DNA from: an uncultured Collinsella sp.
Lineage (GTDB): Bacteria; Actinomycetota; Coriobacteriia; Coriobacteriales; Coriobacteriaceae
Direction of reading: 5' to 3'
DNA length: 21,231 nt
NCBI GenBank assembly: GCA_902490095.1
Contig: CABUCQ010000028.1
Span: 1 to 21,231, forward strand
Both the position numbers and the translations under genes were made by a program. Below, piece after piece: positions 8,574 through 16,172 of the stretch (position 1 is its first letter; the number at the start of each line of letters is the position of its first letter). A model generated the notes under the pieces. The model was not told where the DNA came from and did not search any database. It saw only the letters and a list, made by a program, of their open reading frames with translations.

Positions 8574-10241
8574 ATGCCTACTGACATCGAAATCGCACGT
8601 TCTGTCACGCCGCTGCCTATTACCGAGGTGGCCAAGAACGCCGGCGTCGACGTTAAGCACCTTATTCCGTACGGCTTCGACAAGGCTAAGGTCGACTATT
8701 CACTGCTCAACGAGCCGACTGATCACCAGGCCAAGCTCGTCCTCGTGACCGCTATCAACCCAACGCCCGCGGGCGAGGGCAAGACCACCACGACCATCGG
8801 TCTGGCCGATGGCCTGCGTCGTCGCGGTGTCAAGAGCGCCGTGGCCCTGCGCGAGCCTTCGCTCGGTCCCGTCTTTGGCGTCAAGGGCGGTGCTGCCGGC
8901 GGCGGCTGGGCTCAGGTCATCCCCATGGAGGATATCAACCTGCACTTTACCGGTGACTTCCATGCTATTGGTGCCGCCAACAACCTGCTGGCCGCCATGC
9001 TCGACAACCATATTCAGCAGGGCAACCAGCTCGGTATTGACGTTAAGCGCATCACTTGGAAGCGCGTCGTCGATATGAACGACCGTCAGCTGCGCCACGT
9101 CATCGACGGCATTGGCGGCAAGGCCCAGGGCGTGCCGCGCGAGGACGGCTTCGATATCACCGTTGCCTCCGAGGTCATGGCGATCTTGTGCCTGTCCACG
9201 AGCATCAACGACCTCAAGGAGCGCCTGGGCGAGATCGTCGTCGGCTACAGCTTTGCCGGCGAGCCCGTCCGCGCCCGTGACCTTAAGGCTCAGGGTGCCA
9301 TGGCGGCCCTGCTCAAGGACGCGCTCAAACCCAACCTGGTGCAGACGCTCGAGGGTACGCCCGCGTTTGTCCACGGCGGTCCCTTCGCCAACATTGCCCA
9401 CGGCTGCAACTCCATCATGGCCACGCGTATGGCGATGCGCTTTGGCGATGTCGCCATTACCGAGGCCGGCTTCGGTGCCGATCTGGGTGCCGAGAAGTTC
9501 CTCGACATCAAGTGCCGCATGACGGGCGTTCGCCCCAGCGCCGTCGTGATCGTCGCGACCGCTCGTGCGCTGAAGTACAACGGTGGCGTCGCCAAGGCCG
9601 ACCTCAACGAGGAGAACCTCGAGGCACTCAAGGCTGGCATGCCCAACCTGCTGCGTCACGTCGACAACATCCAGAACGTTTATGGTCTGCCCTGCGTAGT
9701 CGCCATCAACCGTTTCCCGACGGACACCGAGGCTGAGCTTGCGCTCATCGAGTCCGAGTGTCAGAAGCTCGGCGTCAACGTTAAGCTTTCCGAGGTCTGG
9801 GCCAAGGGCGGCGAGGGCGCGCTCGACCTGGCCGATGAGGTCATGCGTCTGATTGAGCAGCCGAGCGAGCTCAAGTTTGCCTACGAGGACGGCGCCGATG
9901 TTGCCGATGCCCTCGAGGCCGTCGCCACCAAGGTTTACCGTGCCGACGGCGTCGACTTTACGCCGGCTGCCAAGCGTCAGCTCGCCGAGCTGCGCGAGAA
10001 CGGCTTTGGCAACCTGCCGGTGTGCGTCGCCAAGACGCAGTACAGCTTTAGCGACAACGCCAAGGCCCTGGGCGCTCCCGAGAACTTCCGCATCACGGTG
10101 CGTGAGCTCAAGGTTTCCGCCGGTGCCCACTTTGTGGTCGCACTGACTGGCAGCGTTCTGACCATGCCGGGCCTGCCCAAGGTCCCCGCGGCCGAGAACA
10201 TCGACGTCGACAACGACGGCAACATCACCGGCCTGTTCTAA
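8574..10241 (+). CDS. fhs: Formate-tetrahydrofolate ligase
   Basis: The enzyme joins formate to tetrahydrofolate using ATP, giving 10-formyl-THF for purine synthesis, initiator Met formylation or reductive one-carbon metabolism. It acts as a cytoplasmic homotetramer. The 555 residues match the family length. The ATP-binding loop [10 protein letters not shown] is at residues 63-72. The family signatures [14 protein letters not shown] and [10 protein letters not shown] follow, and the C-terminus closes with a [12 protein letters not shown] segment typical of the family. I chose the ATG at 8574 because GAAAGGA lies seven bases upstream and the protein then aligns from the usual start. The longer in-frame start at 8499 would run through the promoter. 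Codon bias is strong, suggesting high expression. A cyclodeaminase-family gene at the right end of the window may act on the same pathway. Confidence 0.97.
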   Translation: MPTDIEIARSVTPLPITEVAKNAGVDVKHLIPYGFDKAKVDYSLLNEPTDHQAKLVLVTAINPTPAGEGKTTTTIGLADGLRRRGVKSAVALREPSLGPVFGVKGGAAGGGWAQVIPMEDINLHFTGDFHAIGAANNLLAAMLDNHIQQGNQLGIDVKRITWKRVVDMNDRQLRHVIDGIGGKAQGVPREDGFDITVASEVMAILCLSTSINDLKERLGEIVVGYSFAGEPVRARDLKAQGAMAALLKDALKPNLVQTLEGTPAFVHGGPFANIAHGCNSIMATRMAMRFGDVAITEAGFGADLGAEKFLDIKCRMTGVRPSAVVIVATARALKYNGGVAKADLNEENLEALKAGMPNLLRHVDNIQNVYGLPCVVAINRFPTDTEAELALIESECQKLGVNVKLSEVWAKGGEGALDLADEVMRLIEQPSELKFAYEDGADVADALEAVATKVYRADGVDFTPAAKRQLAELRENGFGNLPVCVAKTQYSFSDNAKALGAPENFRITVRELKVSAGAHFVVALTGSVLTMPGLPKVPAAENIDVDNDGNITGLF

Positions 10242-10266
10242 GCCTGCTGTCCATAGCTGCTAGCCC

Positions 10267-10302
10267 GCCCCGCCGCGCCCACAAGGCACGGCGGGGCTTT
10301 TT
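10267..10302 (+). terminator. Rho-independent terminator of fhs
   Basis: GCCCCGCCG (10267-10275) pairs perfectly over nine GC-rich pairs with CGGCGGGGC (10289-10297), followed directly by TTTTT. It begins 26 bases after the fhs stop and isolates fhs as a single-gene unit. Confidence 0.93.
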
Positions 10303-10369
10303 GATCCTTAGGCCCGCGCATGTCTTGTAGATACCGACGGACTCTGCCCATCATAGGCTTTTGCGCGGG

Positions 10370-10375
10370 TAGAAT
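10370..10375 (+). promoter_or_regulatory. Candidate -10 element of the downstream membrane protein gene
   Basis: TAGAAT matches five of six bases of the -10 consensus and lies 46 bases before the ATG at 10421. No clear -35 is seen at the usual spacing, so this is tentative. Confidence 0.35.
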
Positions 10376-10420
10376 GCATGGATAACTTGAGGCTCACGCG
10401 CGACGGAAAGGAATCGTTGC

Positions 10421-11410
10421 ATGGATCAGGACAAGACAACCGTGATGGGCGGCTACGGTTCCGCGCAGGCTGGCGATAGCGCCGATGCGACCCGCGTTGT
10501 TCCCAACCCCGGTTATACCGACCCCGCCGCGACGCAGCCTTCTGCCGAGCCCACCCGGGTTATGGGCTATGGCGACACGGCGCAGGATTCTTACGCTGCA
10601 TCTTCGCAAGGCCCCTATGGCAACGCAGCTCCGGATCCGTTTGATTACGCGCCGCAGGATTCTTATGCTGCCTCGACGCCGAATCCCTATGACAACCTGC
10701 CGCAGAATCCCATTCCGCAGCCTCAGCAGACGACGTATATGCCTCGCACGGCGCAGCCTCGCTACGAGTCGCGCGAGCCGTATCGCGAGTACCCCAAGTC
10801 GATTCCGCAATATGACGAGGACGAGGAGAAGAAGCCATCGCGTTCGTCGAGCGTGATCAAGAAGATCCTGATTGTGCTGGCGATTTTCTTTGCCCTTTCG
10901 ATTGTGTTCGCCGTTGTGTCGGGCATGCTCAACAAGCGAGGGAGTTCAACGGCCGATACCACTGCCGAGCAAACTGAGTCCGCCTCGTCTAGCGCCGTCG
11001 ATCTGAGCGATATCCCGGGGCAGTACTGGTCCAACGCCAAGAAGATCCTCAAGTCGCGCGGCGCCGATCTTTCGAATGCCGTGGTCCTGACTGATGATGG
11101 CTCAACGCCCGTCGTCGATGCCAACTGGGTCGTTACTTCTGCCTACTATAACGACAACGGCAACCTCGAAATTCAACTCACGCACAAGAACAGCTCGGGC
11201 AGCTCGTCCGACGGCCAAAGCGGTACCGACAGTTCGAGCTCCAATACGCTGGAGGACTTGAGCAACAAGGCACAGGAGTTGGGAGACAAGGCGCAAGAGC
11301 TGGGCGACACGGCACAAAACCTGGGCGATACCGCGCAGAACTTGGGCGGCATGGCGACGGATGCCTGGAACGCCCTACAAAACGGCATCTCGGGCGCGCA
11401 GGGAAACTAG
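10421..11410 (+). CDS. Single-pass membrane protein with disordered head, PASTA-like domain and heptad-repeat tail
   Basis: I do not recognise a named family. The first 140 or so residues are low-complexity, rich in Pro, Gln, Tyr, Ala and Ser. They contain an internal duplication (AQDSYAAS and PQDSYAAS) and three similar Thr motifs (KTTVM, ATRVV, PTRVM). A basic KK precedes one transmembrane helix at about 146-168, so the head is predicted to be cytoplasmic. Outside follows a Ser-rich linker, then about 60 residues starting DIPGQYWSNAKKILKSRG that resemble a PASTA-type fold (opening D-I-P-G, then A-x3-L-x3-G). Next come a Ser/Gly linker and four heptads at 283-310 (KAQELGD, KAQELGD, TAQNLGD, TAQNLGG), likely an amphipathic helix. 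AAAGGA lies eight bases before the ATG. Cell-envelope sensing linked to Ser/Thr phosphorylation is an inference. It converges with the transporter gene across 18 bases. Confidence 0.8.
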   Translation: MDQDKTTVMGGYGSAQAGDSADATRVVPNPGYTDPAATQPSAEPTRVMGYGDTAQDSYAASSQGPYGNAAPDPFDYAPQDSYAASTPNPYDNLPQNPIPQPQQTTYMPRTAQPRYESREPYREYPKSIPQYDEDEEKKPSRSSSVIKKILIVLAIFFALSIVFAVVSGMLNKRGSSTADTTAEQTESASSSAVDLSDIPGQYWSNAKKILKSRGADLSNAVVLTDDGSTPVVDANWVVTSAYYNDNGNLEIQLTHKNSSGSSSDGQSGTDSSSSNTLEDLSNKAQELGDKAQELGDTAQNLGDTAQNLGGMATDAWNALQNGISGAQGN

Positions 11411-11428
11411 CAGACGAGCGGAGCGGGG

Positions 11429-12610
11429 CTACAGCTGCTCGGCCGGACGGTCGGGCGAGCTAAAGCCCGAGTCAAACGTGACGACGCACGAGACATCGGG
11501 CCGGCGCTCGTGCACGATGCGCGTGACGAGTTCCAGCAGCTCCTCGTCGGATATGTCAAAACCGTCGGGGCGCACCAGGTCAAACGAGACGAAGCCGTCG
11601 TGCTCGTGCAGGTCGTGGATGGAAAGTGCGGGGTCGATCTGCATGATGCCGCGCTTGACCCAGCCGCGCAGGTCGTCGCTGGTTGTCGCGATGGGGTCGC
11701 AATGCAGCGTAATGTCGATGCCCATCTGATGCTTGATATCGTGCTCGATGGTGTCCAGAATCTCGTGGTGCTCAAACGCATCGCCCTCGCCGGGCATCTC
11801 CACGTGTGCGCTGGCAAACTGGCGACCGGGGCCGTAGTCGTGCACCATCAGATCGTGCGTGCCTAGCACTTGCGGATAGGACATAATCTTGTCGCGAATC
11901 TTCTGCACCAGCTTGGGGTCGGGCGCCTGTCCCAGCAGCGGACTGATGGCGTCGCGCACGAGGCCCATGCCGCTGATGCAGATGAAGATGCCCACGCCCA
12001 GGCCTGCCCAGCCGTCGAGGTCAACGCCGGTTGTCTGTGAGATAAGCGCTGCCACCAGGACCGAGCCCGAGGTGATGACGTCGTTTTTGGAATCCTGTGC
12101 CGTGGCGATGAGCGTCTCGGAGTCGATGCGGTTGCCCAGTGTGCGGTTGAACGCCGCCATCCAGAGCTTAACGAGCATGGACGTAGCCAGTGCCGCAAGG
12201 GAAATAAACGTGTAAGCGGTGGGCGAGGGCTTGATGATCTTAGTGACCGACTCGAGAATCAGGTTGATGCCGACGGCGCAAACCAGGACGGCGACGAACA
12301 GGCCGGCTAGGTACTCGTAGCGGCCGTGACCATAGGGGTGGCCTTCGTCTGCCGGGCGGCTGGCAAGGCGGAAACCGAGCAGGCTCACAATGTTGCTCGA
12401 GGCATCGGAGAGGTTGTTGAAAGCGTCGGCGATGAGGGAGACGGAGCCGGCGAGCAGGCCCGCGATGCCCTTGGCCAGGCACAGGGTGATGTTGAGGCCA
12501 ATGCAGATGAGGCTTGCGGCAAAACCCGCGTTGGTGCGGCAAGATGCATCGACCGGCTCGTCCTCGCTGCCGGGAACAAGCGTATGTACCAGCCGATTTA
12601 CAAATAGCAT
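11429..12610 (-). CDS. Cation diffusion facilitator family metal transporter
   Basis: This inner-membrane antiporter should export divalent metal ions in exchange for protons. The 393 residues hold six predicted membrane helices. The transport-site motif in helix 2 is ADAFNNLSD (N65, D69) and in helix 5 QDSKND (D173, D177), giving an Asn-Asp-Asp-Asp set rather than the His-containing set of zinc exporters. Manganese or iron are thus plausible cargoes, but this is not proven. After the membrane part come two consecutive C-terminal domain-like segments, one starting HDLMVHDYGPG (about 240-305) and one HDLHEHDG (about 320-385), which look like a duplicated cytoplasmic dimerisation domain. I chose the ATG at 12610 because GAGGA lies about nine bases upstream. 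Starts further out at 12631 or 12769 lack a ribosome site. It is divergent from the zinc-ribbon gene. Confidence 0.9.
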   Translation of the reverse strand: MLFVNRLVHTLVPGSEDEPVDASCRTNAGFAASLICIGLNITLCLAKGIAGLLAGSVSLIADAFNNLSDASSNIVSLLGFRLASRPADEGHPYGHGRYEYLAGLFVAVLVCAVGINLILESVTKIIKPSPTAYTFISLAALATSMLVKLWMAAFNRTLGNRIDSETLIATAQDSKNDVITSGSVLVAALISQTTGVDLDGWAGLGVGIFICISGMGLVRDAISPLLGQAPDPKLVQKIRDKIMSYPQVLGTHDLMVHDYGPGRQFASAHVEMPGEGDAFEHHEILDTIEHDIKHQMGIDITLHCDPIATTSDDLRGWVKRGIMQIDPALSIHDLHEHDGFVSFDLVRPDGFDISDEELLELVTRIVHERRPDVSCVVTFDSGFSSPDRPAEQL

Positions 12611-12652
12611 AGCGGTCGTCCTCACAATCATGTTTAAGGGGATAGTGTAGCT

Positions 12653-12671
12653 CGCACGGGGGCGCCGTGCG
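12653..12671. repeat. Inverted repeat upstream of the metal transporter gene
   Basis: CGCACGG and CCGTGCG form a perfect 7-bp inverted repeat around five bases, about 43 bases upstream of the transporter start. TACACT on the minus strand nearby could be its -10. It could be an operator or a leader hairpin; the role is unknown. Confidence 0.35.
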
Positions 12672-12781
12672 CCGATGCTCAGAAAATGCAGCAATAGTCT
12701 GCCGGTGCTAACGAGCGAGCCTTCTCGTCTGCCTGGGTGGTCCATTTTGGGCCACATGGGTATGGGCATGTGCCTGCTTGC

Positions 12782-12800
12782 TCGACATACTTAATGTCGA
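12782..12800. promoter_or_regulatory. Perfect inverted repeat, candidate operator of the zinc-ribbon gene
   Basis: TCGACAT-ACTTA-ATGTCGA is a perfect 7-bp inverted repeat with a five-base centre. It lies 28 bases before the ATG at 12829 and overlaps a possible -10 (CTTAAT). The symmetry and spacing suit a dimeric repressor site. No repressor gene is adjacent. Confidence 0.45.
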
Positions 12801-12828
12801 CAGCCCCTGTGCAAAGGAGGACGTTTCC

Positions 12829-14166
12829 ATGGACGAGATGTTTGCCATTAAATGTCAAAACTGCGGCGGCCCTATGTACTCGCACCAGGCTAAGCGCAGC
12901 TTTGAGTGCGCCTATTGCGGCACGGTGGTTCCGTGGCAGGCGGACGCCGGAGAGCCCAAGAGCGCTTTGGGTATTCGCCATACGCCGTTGACGGTGGTGG
13001 ATGGACTGCTCAAACTCACGCATGTGTCGCAACTCGAGCGCCCGCAGGACCCGGACTGGTATTTCTTCAATGCGCACTGGCGCAATCAGTCGGTCCTGGA
13101 ACATCTGCTGTGGGAGGATCGCGGCACGGCGCAGGAGTTCCAAGAGGCCACGCATGTGAGCATTCCTTGCCCCTTCTGCGGAGCGTCCTTTGAGGGCGAG
13201 TCAACGCAGCGTGTGTTTGAGTGCCCGTCCTGCGGCAATAAGATCGGCATTGCGGACCTGCTCAAGCCGGGGACGTTTAGCAAGCGCCTGACCATGGGCG
13301 TTGGTGCGGAGTATGTGCCCGAGCAGGGTATTCCCTGCGAAATCTCGCCGCAGCAGGCACGTGCCAACGCGCTGCAGCTGGTGCGCCAGTACCCCGACGC
13401 CTTTGCCGGGCACGACGTGGAAGACGCGATCCAAAACGACATGATGCTCTTCTATTTCCCCATGGCGCTGGCGGACTTGCTCATGATGGCGAGCTTCCCG
13501 GGCAAGGGCCTGAGCAAGGAGACCTTGGTGTACTACGAGGTGCTCGACTGGGCATACCCCAGGGCAAACTACCTGGACGTTCGCCTCATGGGCATTTTGG
13601 AGCCGTGGGACTTTGCCAAGGTCGGTCCGTTCGATCCCGCCATGCAGGAAGGCGACTTCCGCGTCGTCTCCGTCGATGCGTCTACCAAGGACCAGGTGGT
13701 CATTGATAAGTTGGCGCTCGACGTTGCGGGCAACGACGCCGAGGCGGTACTGGGGCTCAATAAAAAGAGCATTCGCATGTGGGCGCGCAAGGCCCGCAAA
13801 CATAAGGACGGCCTGGTGATGGTGCCGGTCTACTTTGTCGATCGTCCGGCGACAGACGGCCGCGATGGCGAGCAGGTGCGCATTGCCGTAAACGGCCAGA
13901 CGGGCCGCGCGGCCGCGGTGGTGTTTAGCGACAAGCGCGAAACGCACGTCGTGGCGCCGCTCAATCCGAGCCTGCATCTGTCCGGTGAGAGCACCGTGCA
14001 TGCCACGCCCATCGAGGTCAAATACGTTAAGTCGCCGTTTCTGTACCAGATCGTTCGCCGTGGAGGCGGCGAGCAACCGCGCCAGGTTGCAGCGGTTGCC
14101 GAGGGTTCATACCGAGAAGAAAAGCCCAAACGCCGCGGTCTGCTGGGTGCGCTATTTGGGAAGTAG
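12829..14166 (+). CDS. Protein with two TFIIB-like zinc ribbons, function unknown
   Basis: I do not recognise the family. The 445-residue protein has no signal peptide or membrane helix and should be cytoplasmic. Two zinc ribbons share identical C-x2-C-x14-C-x2-C spacing: C9, C12, C27, C30 and C114, C117, C132, C135. The surrounding residues also match (SFECAYCG and VFECPSCG), suggesting an internal duplication. The remaining 300 residues have mixed alpha/beta character with no motif I can name; the C-terminus is basic (EEKPKRRGLLGALFGK). AAAGGAGG lies eight bases before the ATG at 12829, which makes an upstream in-frame ATG at 12778 unlikely. It is divergent from a metal transporter, so a link to metal status is possible but unproven. 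A hairpin with a T run about 220 bases downstream may end its transcript. Confidence 0.78.
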   Translation: MDEMFAIKCQNCGGPMYSHQAKRSFECAYCGTVVPWQADAGEPKSALGIRHTPLTVVDGLLKLTHVSQLERPQDPDWYFFNAHWRNQSVLEHLLWEDRGTAQEFQEATHVSIPCPFCGASFEGESTQRVFECPSCGNKIGIADLLKPGTFSKRLTMGVGAEYVPEQGIPCEISPQQARANALQLVRQYPDAFAGHDVEDAIQNDMMLFYFPMALADLLMMASFPGKGLSKETLVYYEVLDWAYPRANYLDVRLMGILEPWDFAKVGPFDPAMQEGDFRVVSVDASTKDQVVIDKLALDVAGNDAEAVLGLNKKSIRMWARKARKHKDGLVMVPVYFVDRPATDGRDGEQVRIAVNGQTGRAAAVVFSDKRETHVVAPLNPSLHLSGESTVHATPIEVKYVKSPFLYQIVRRGGGEQPRQVAAVAEGSYREEKPKRRGLLGALFGK

Positions 14167-14254
14167 GGGAGTAGTGCCGGTTGTTGCCGTAAGGTGATGG
14201 CCGGGGGTGCGGGGCAGCTCTCAGGAGTGCGGGCTGCCGTCTGATTGTTTGAGG

Positions 14255-14303
14255 GTGCCAGATGTAAATAAACAGTGGGGCGGCTGCAAAAGAGCCGCCC
14301 CAC
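14255..14303 (-). terminator. Rho-independent terminator, minus strand, for the DUF1016 nuclease gene
   Basis: GTGGGGCGGCT (14275-14285) and AGCCGCCCCAC (14293-14303) form a perfect 11-bp stem with a seven-base loop. On the minus strand the stem is followed by TGTTTATTT, a T-rich tail. On the plus strand there is no T run. It lies about 290 bases beyond the nuclease stop, which is far, so the assignment to that gene is moderate. Confidence 0.6.
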
Positions 14304-14385
14304 CGGATAAAATCAAGGTGTGCCGCGGAACCCGCTCCTCAGTCGGTCAACTTTGGAAGCGCGGACAACGCAGGTGCTATCGTCT

Positions 14386-14414
14386 AAAGGGCCGGCTGCA
14401 ACCGGCCCTTTTCT
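14386..14414 (+). terminator. Rho-independent terminator, plus strand
   Basis: AAAGGGCCGG (14386-14395) pairs perfectly with CCGGCCCTTT (14402-14411) around a six-base loop, and the run TTTT-CT follows on the plus strand. It could end the zinc-ribbon gene transcript or a short RNA starting near 14320. Confidence 0.65.
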
Positions 14415-14590
14415 GTGGCAACCAATGGATCCACATCAGACGAAGGCCGCGTCTTTGCCTGTCAGGTCACGCTCGCCAGCCACGGTTGGAATGTCGTTGC
14501 CGGCGTCCATGACCGGTATTGTTTCGTAGCGTGCGTCGCAACCGCGAGTGCGCCTGCGACGGCTGCGGTGGTTTCGGTCGCAATGTGCTG

Positions 14591-15640
14591 CTACCCTTGC
14601 GTTTCGCCATTAGTCGCTTCGTTGATGGCGCGGTACTCGGCACTCAGCTCGCGCGCCAGCTCTTCCTTGCTTGGAAGATATGGCAGGTATTTGGCGGCAA
14701 ACACTTGGTCGTTGTCTTCGGGCAGCGTGTACTCGACGATCGAATCGCTTTTGTCCGCGCAGAGCACGATGCCTATGGGCGGATTGTCGCCTTCGTTCAT
14801 GAGCTCGTGCGTGTAGTAGTTCACATACATTTGCATCTGGCCCAGGTCCTGATGCGTAAGGTCATCGGTCTTAAGGTCGATGAGCACGAAGCAGCGCATC
14901 AGATAGTTGTAAAAAACAAGGTCAATATAGAAATGGCGCCCATCAAAGGTGATGCGCTTTTGGCGCGCCTCGAAAGCGAAGCCACGGCCAAGCTCCAGCA
15001 GGAACTTCTGAAGATGCGTGATGAGCGCTTGCTCTAGATCGCTCTCGCGAAACGCAGCGTCGTCCGAGAAACCTAAAAATTTCAGCACATATGGGTCGCG
15101 GATAATGTCCTCGGGGCGACGAGCCGTCGCGCTCTTTTGGATTTCCTGAGCGACGGCCTCTTTGTCCTTGCTGGCAAGAAGGCGCTCGCGAAACATGGTA
15201 TTGATTTGGCGTTCGAGCTGGCGCGTGCTCCAGCGAGAGTCGGCGCATTCGTTCATGTACCAGGCGCGAGCTTCGGGGTCGGGAATGCGTATTAACCTGC
15301 GATAATGTGTCCAACTCAATTCGGGACGCAGTGAGTCCCGAATTGGAAATGCAAGATAGAACTGACGCATTTTACGCAGCTCTCTTGCTTCAAAACCTTT
15401 ACCAAAATCCTTGGTAAGTCTGATTGCGAGGGCCTTGAGCAGCGCCTCTCCATACTTGGCGCGCCCCTCTCCGCCCTGCTCATCAACAATACTCTTGCCG
15501 ATCTCCCAATACGCCTCAACCATCGCAAAGTTAACGGCGGTATAGGCCTTGTCGCGAGCGGCATTGAGAATCGAGGAAACCTGCTTGTAAAAACCTTCGG
15601 GTACGATTGCCGATTCTCCACGGTTTACCAGTTCGCCCAT
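14591..15640 (-). CDS. DUF1016 / YhcG-type PD-(D/E)xK nuclease family protein
   Basis: The 349-residue protein matches the DUF1016 family: an N-terminal winged-helix-like region (AYWEIGKSIVDEQ, then SWTHYRRLIRI) and a C-terminal PD-(D/E)xK-type nuclease fold. The nuclease signature is YIDLVFYN followed by CFVLIDLK (Asp near 255, Lys near 257) and the highly conserved LTHQDLGQMQMYVNYY. Family members are often near restriction-modification or other defence loci and are thought to bind or cut DNA; the precise substrate is not established here. This copy stands alone, with no methylase or toxin-antitoxin partner within the window. Its base composition looks visibly less GC-rich than the flanking housekeeping genes, which suggests horizontal transfer. 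A GTG one codon before the ATG is an alternative start; GAGGAAAG lies somewhat far upstream. AATGCG and CGCATT at 15668-15686 form a short inverted repeat in its promoter region. Confidence 0.9.
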   Translation of the reverse strand: MGELVNRGESAIVPEGFYKQVSSILNAARDKAYTAVNFAMVEAYWEIGKSIVDEQGGEGRAKYGEALLKALAIRLTKDFGKGFEARELRKMRQFYLAFPIRDSLRPELSWTHYRRLIRIPDPEARAWYMNECADSRWSTRQLERQINTMFRERLLASKDKEAVAQEIQKSATARRPEDIIRDPYVLKFLGFSDDAAFRESDLEQALITHLQKFLLELGRGFAFEARQKRITFDGRHFYIDLVFYNYLMRCFVLIDLKTDDLTHQDLGQMQMYVNYYTHELMNEGDNPPIGIVLCADKSDSIVEYTLPEDNDQVFAAKYLPYLPSKEELARELSAEYRAINEATNGETQG

Positions 15641-15733
15641 CACTGTCGCCCCACTTTCCTCTTGTGGAATGCGTCTTTATCGCATTTAGTTTAAAGCCTC
15701 GCGCGGACACGAATTGCTGTGCTGTCTGGCACC

Positions 15734-15763
15734 TTCGCATGGGAGCCTTGCGGTGGTTAAAAT
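15734..15763 (+). promoter_or_regulatory. Candidate promoter of the small PH-like protein gene
   Basis: TTCGCA (15734-15739, four of six -35 matches) and TAAAAT (15758-15763, five of six -10 matches) are separated by 18 bases. The -10 ends 45 bases before the ATG. Confidence 0.45.
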
Positions 15764-15808
15764 GTGACCATAGAGGCAGTTTTAGCGAACCCCGCGGGAG
15801 TGACGCGT

Positions 15809-16078
15809 ATGGACAACAACACGCTGCTGTTCCAGGACAAAGGTTCGGGTAGGTATAAAGACGTCAAGATCTACCCCAACCGTATTGAGGTGCTCAAGAA
15901 GGGCACTTTTGGTGGCAAGCACACCGAGATTGTCTATCTTAAGGACATTACGGGGGTCAACAGGATCAAGGGCCGCGATGTTTTTCTGCGTAACAGGCTG
16001 TTGACTGCTTGTGTTTTTAGCCTGAGCAGCCGTGCGAAGGCCCAGGAGTTTGTTAACGCGCTGAACATGGTGATGTAG
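15809..16078 (+). CDS. Small PH-like domain protein
   Basis: This 89-residue protein has alternating beta strands (KDVKIYPNRIEVLKKG, then EIVYLKDITGVNRIKG) followed by a C-terminal helix (SRAKAQEFVNALNMVM). That is the strand-rich then helix layout of short bacterial PH-like domains. No signal or membrane segment is seen. I chose the ATG at 15809 because CGGGAG lies eight bases upstream; an earlier in-frame start at 15764 falls within the expected leader. The ligand or partner is unknown. It stands alone between two minus-strand genes, with a likely promoter of its own. The PH-like call rests on pattern only and needs a profile search. Confidence 0.72.
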   Translation: MDNNTLLFQDKGSGRYKDVKIYPNRIEVLKKGTFGGKHTEIVYLKDITGVNRIKGRDVFLRNRLLTACVFSLSSRAKAQEFVNALNMVM

Positions 16079-16100
16079 CCTATGGCGGCGTTTGGGCCAA

Positions 16101-16142
16101 GGTAAAAATCGGGGGCACAGAACGGTGTCCTGCGCCCCCCAT
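16101..16142 (-). terminator. Rho-independent terminator of the PI-PLC-like gene
   Basis: GGGGGC-A-CAG (16111-16120) pairs with CTG-C-GCCCCC with a single internal mismatch. On the minus strand the stem is followed by GATTTTTACC, a five-T run. It lies just beyond the minus-strand stop at 16173 and may also serve as a plus-strand barrier for the small PH-like gene. Confidence 0.7.
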
Positions 16143-16172
16143 TGAGTCGATGTGTCTAAAAGGCCGGCTTGC

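Larger units (their letters stand above)
14167..14590. other. Gene-free convergent intergenic region with two strong hairpins
   Basis: These 424 bases lie between the zinc-ribbon gene and the convergent nuclease gene. I see no convincing coding region, tRNA or known RNA. The region holds two strong hairpins (14275-14303 and 14386-14411) and a TAAAAT at 14308-14313 that resembles a -10. The rest (about 14415-14590) shows nothing I can name. Confidence 0.6.

Noticed and set aside
8700..10130. 476-codon minus-strand open frame inside fhs
   Set aside because: Antisense shadow of a strongly codon-biased gene; no start signal and no recognisable domain.
14330..14385. tRNA-like D-arm string (CTCAGTCGGTC)
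   Set aside because: No T-arm GGTTCGA-type sequence, no matching acceptor stem and no anticodon arm in register.
14415..14816. Plus-strand open frame overlapping the 3' end of the DUF1016 gene
   Set aside because: No ribosome site, low-complexity Ala/Ser translation and overlap with a clear minus-strand gene.
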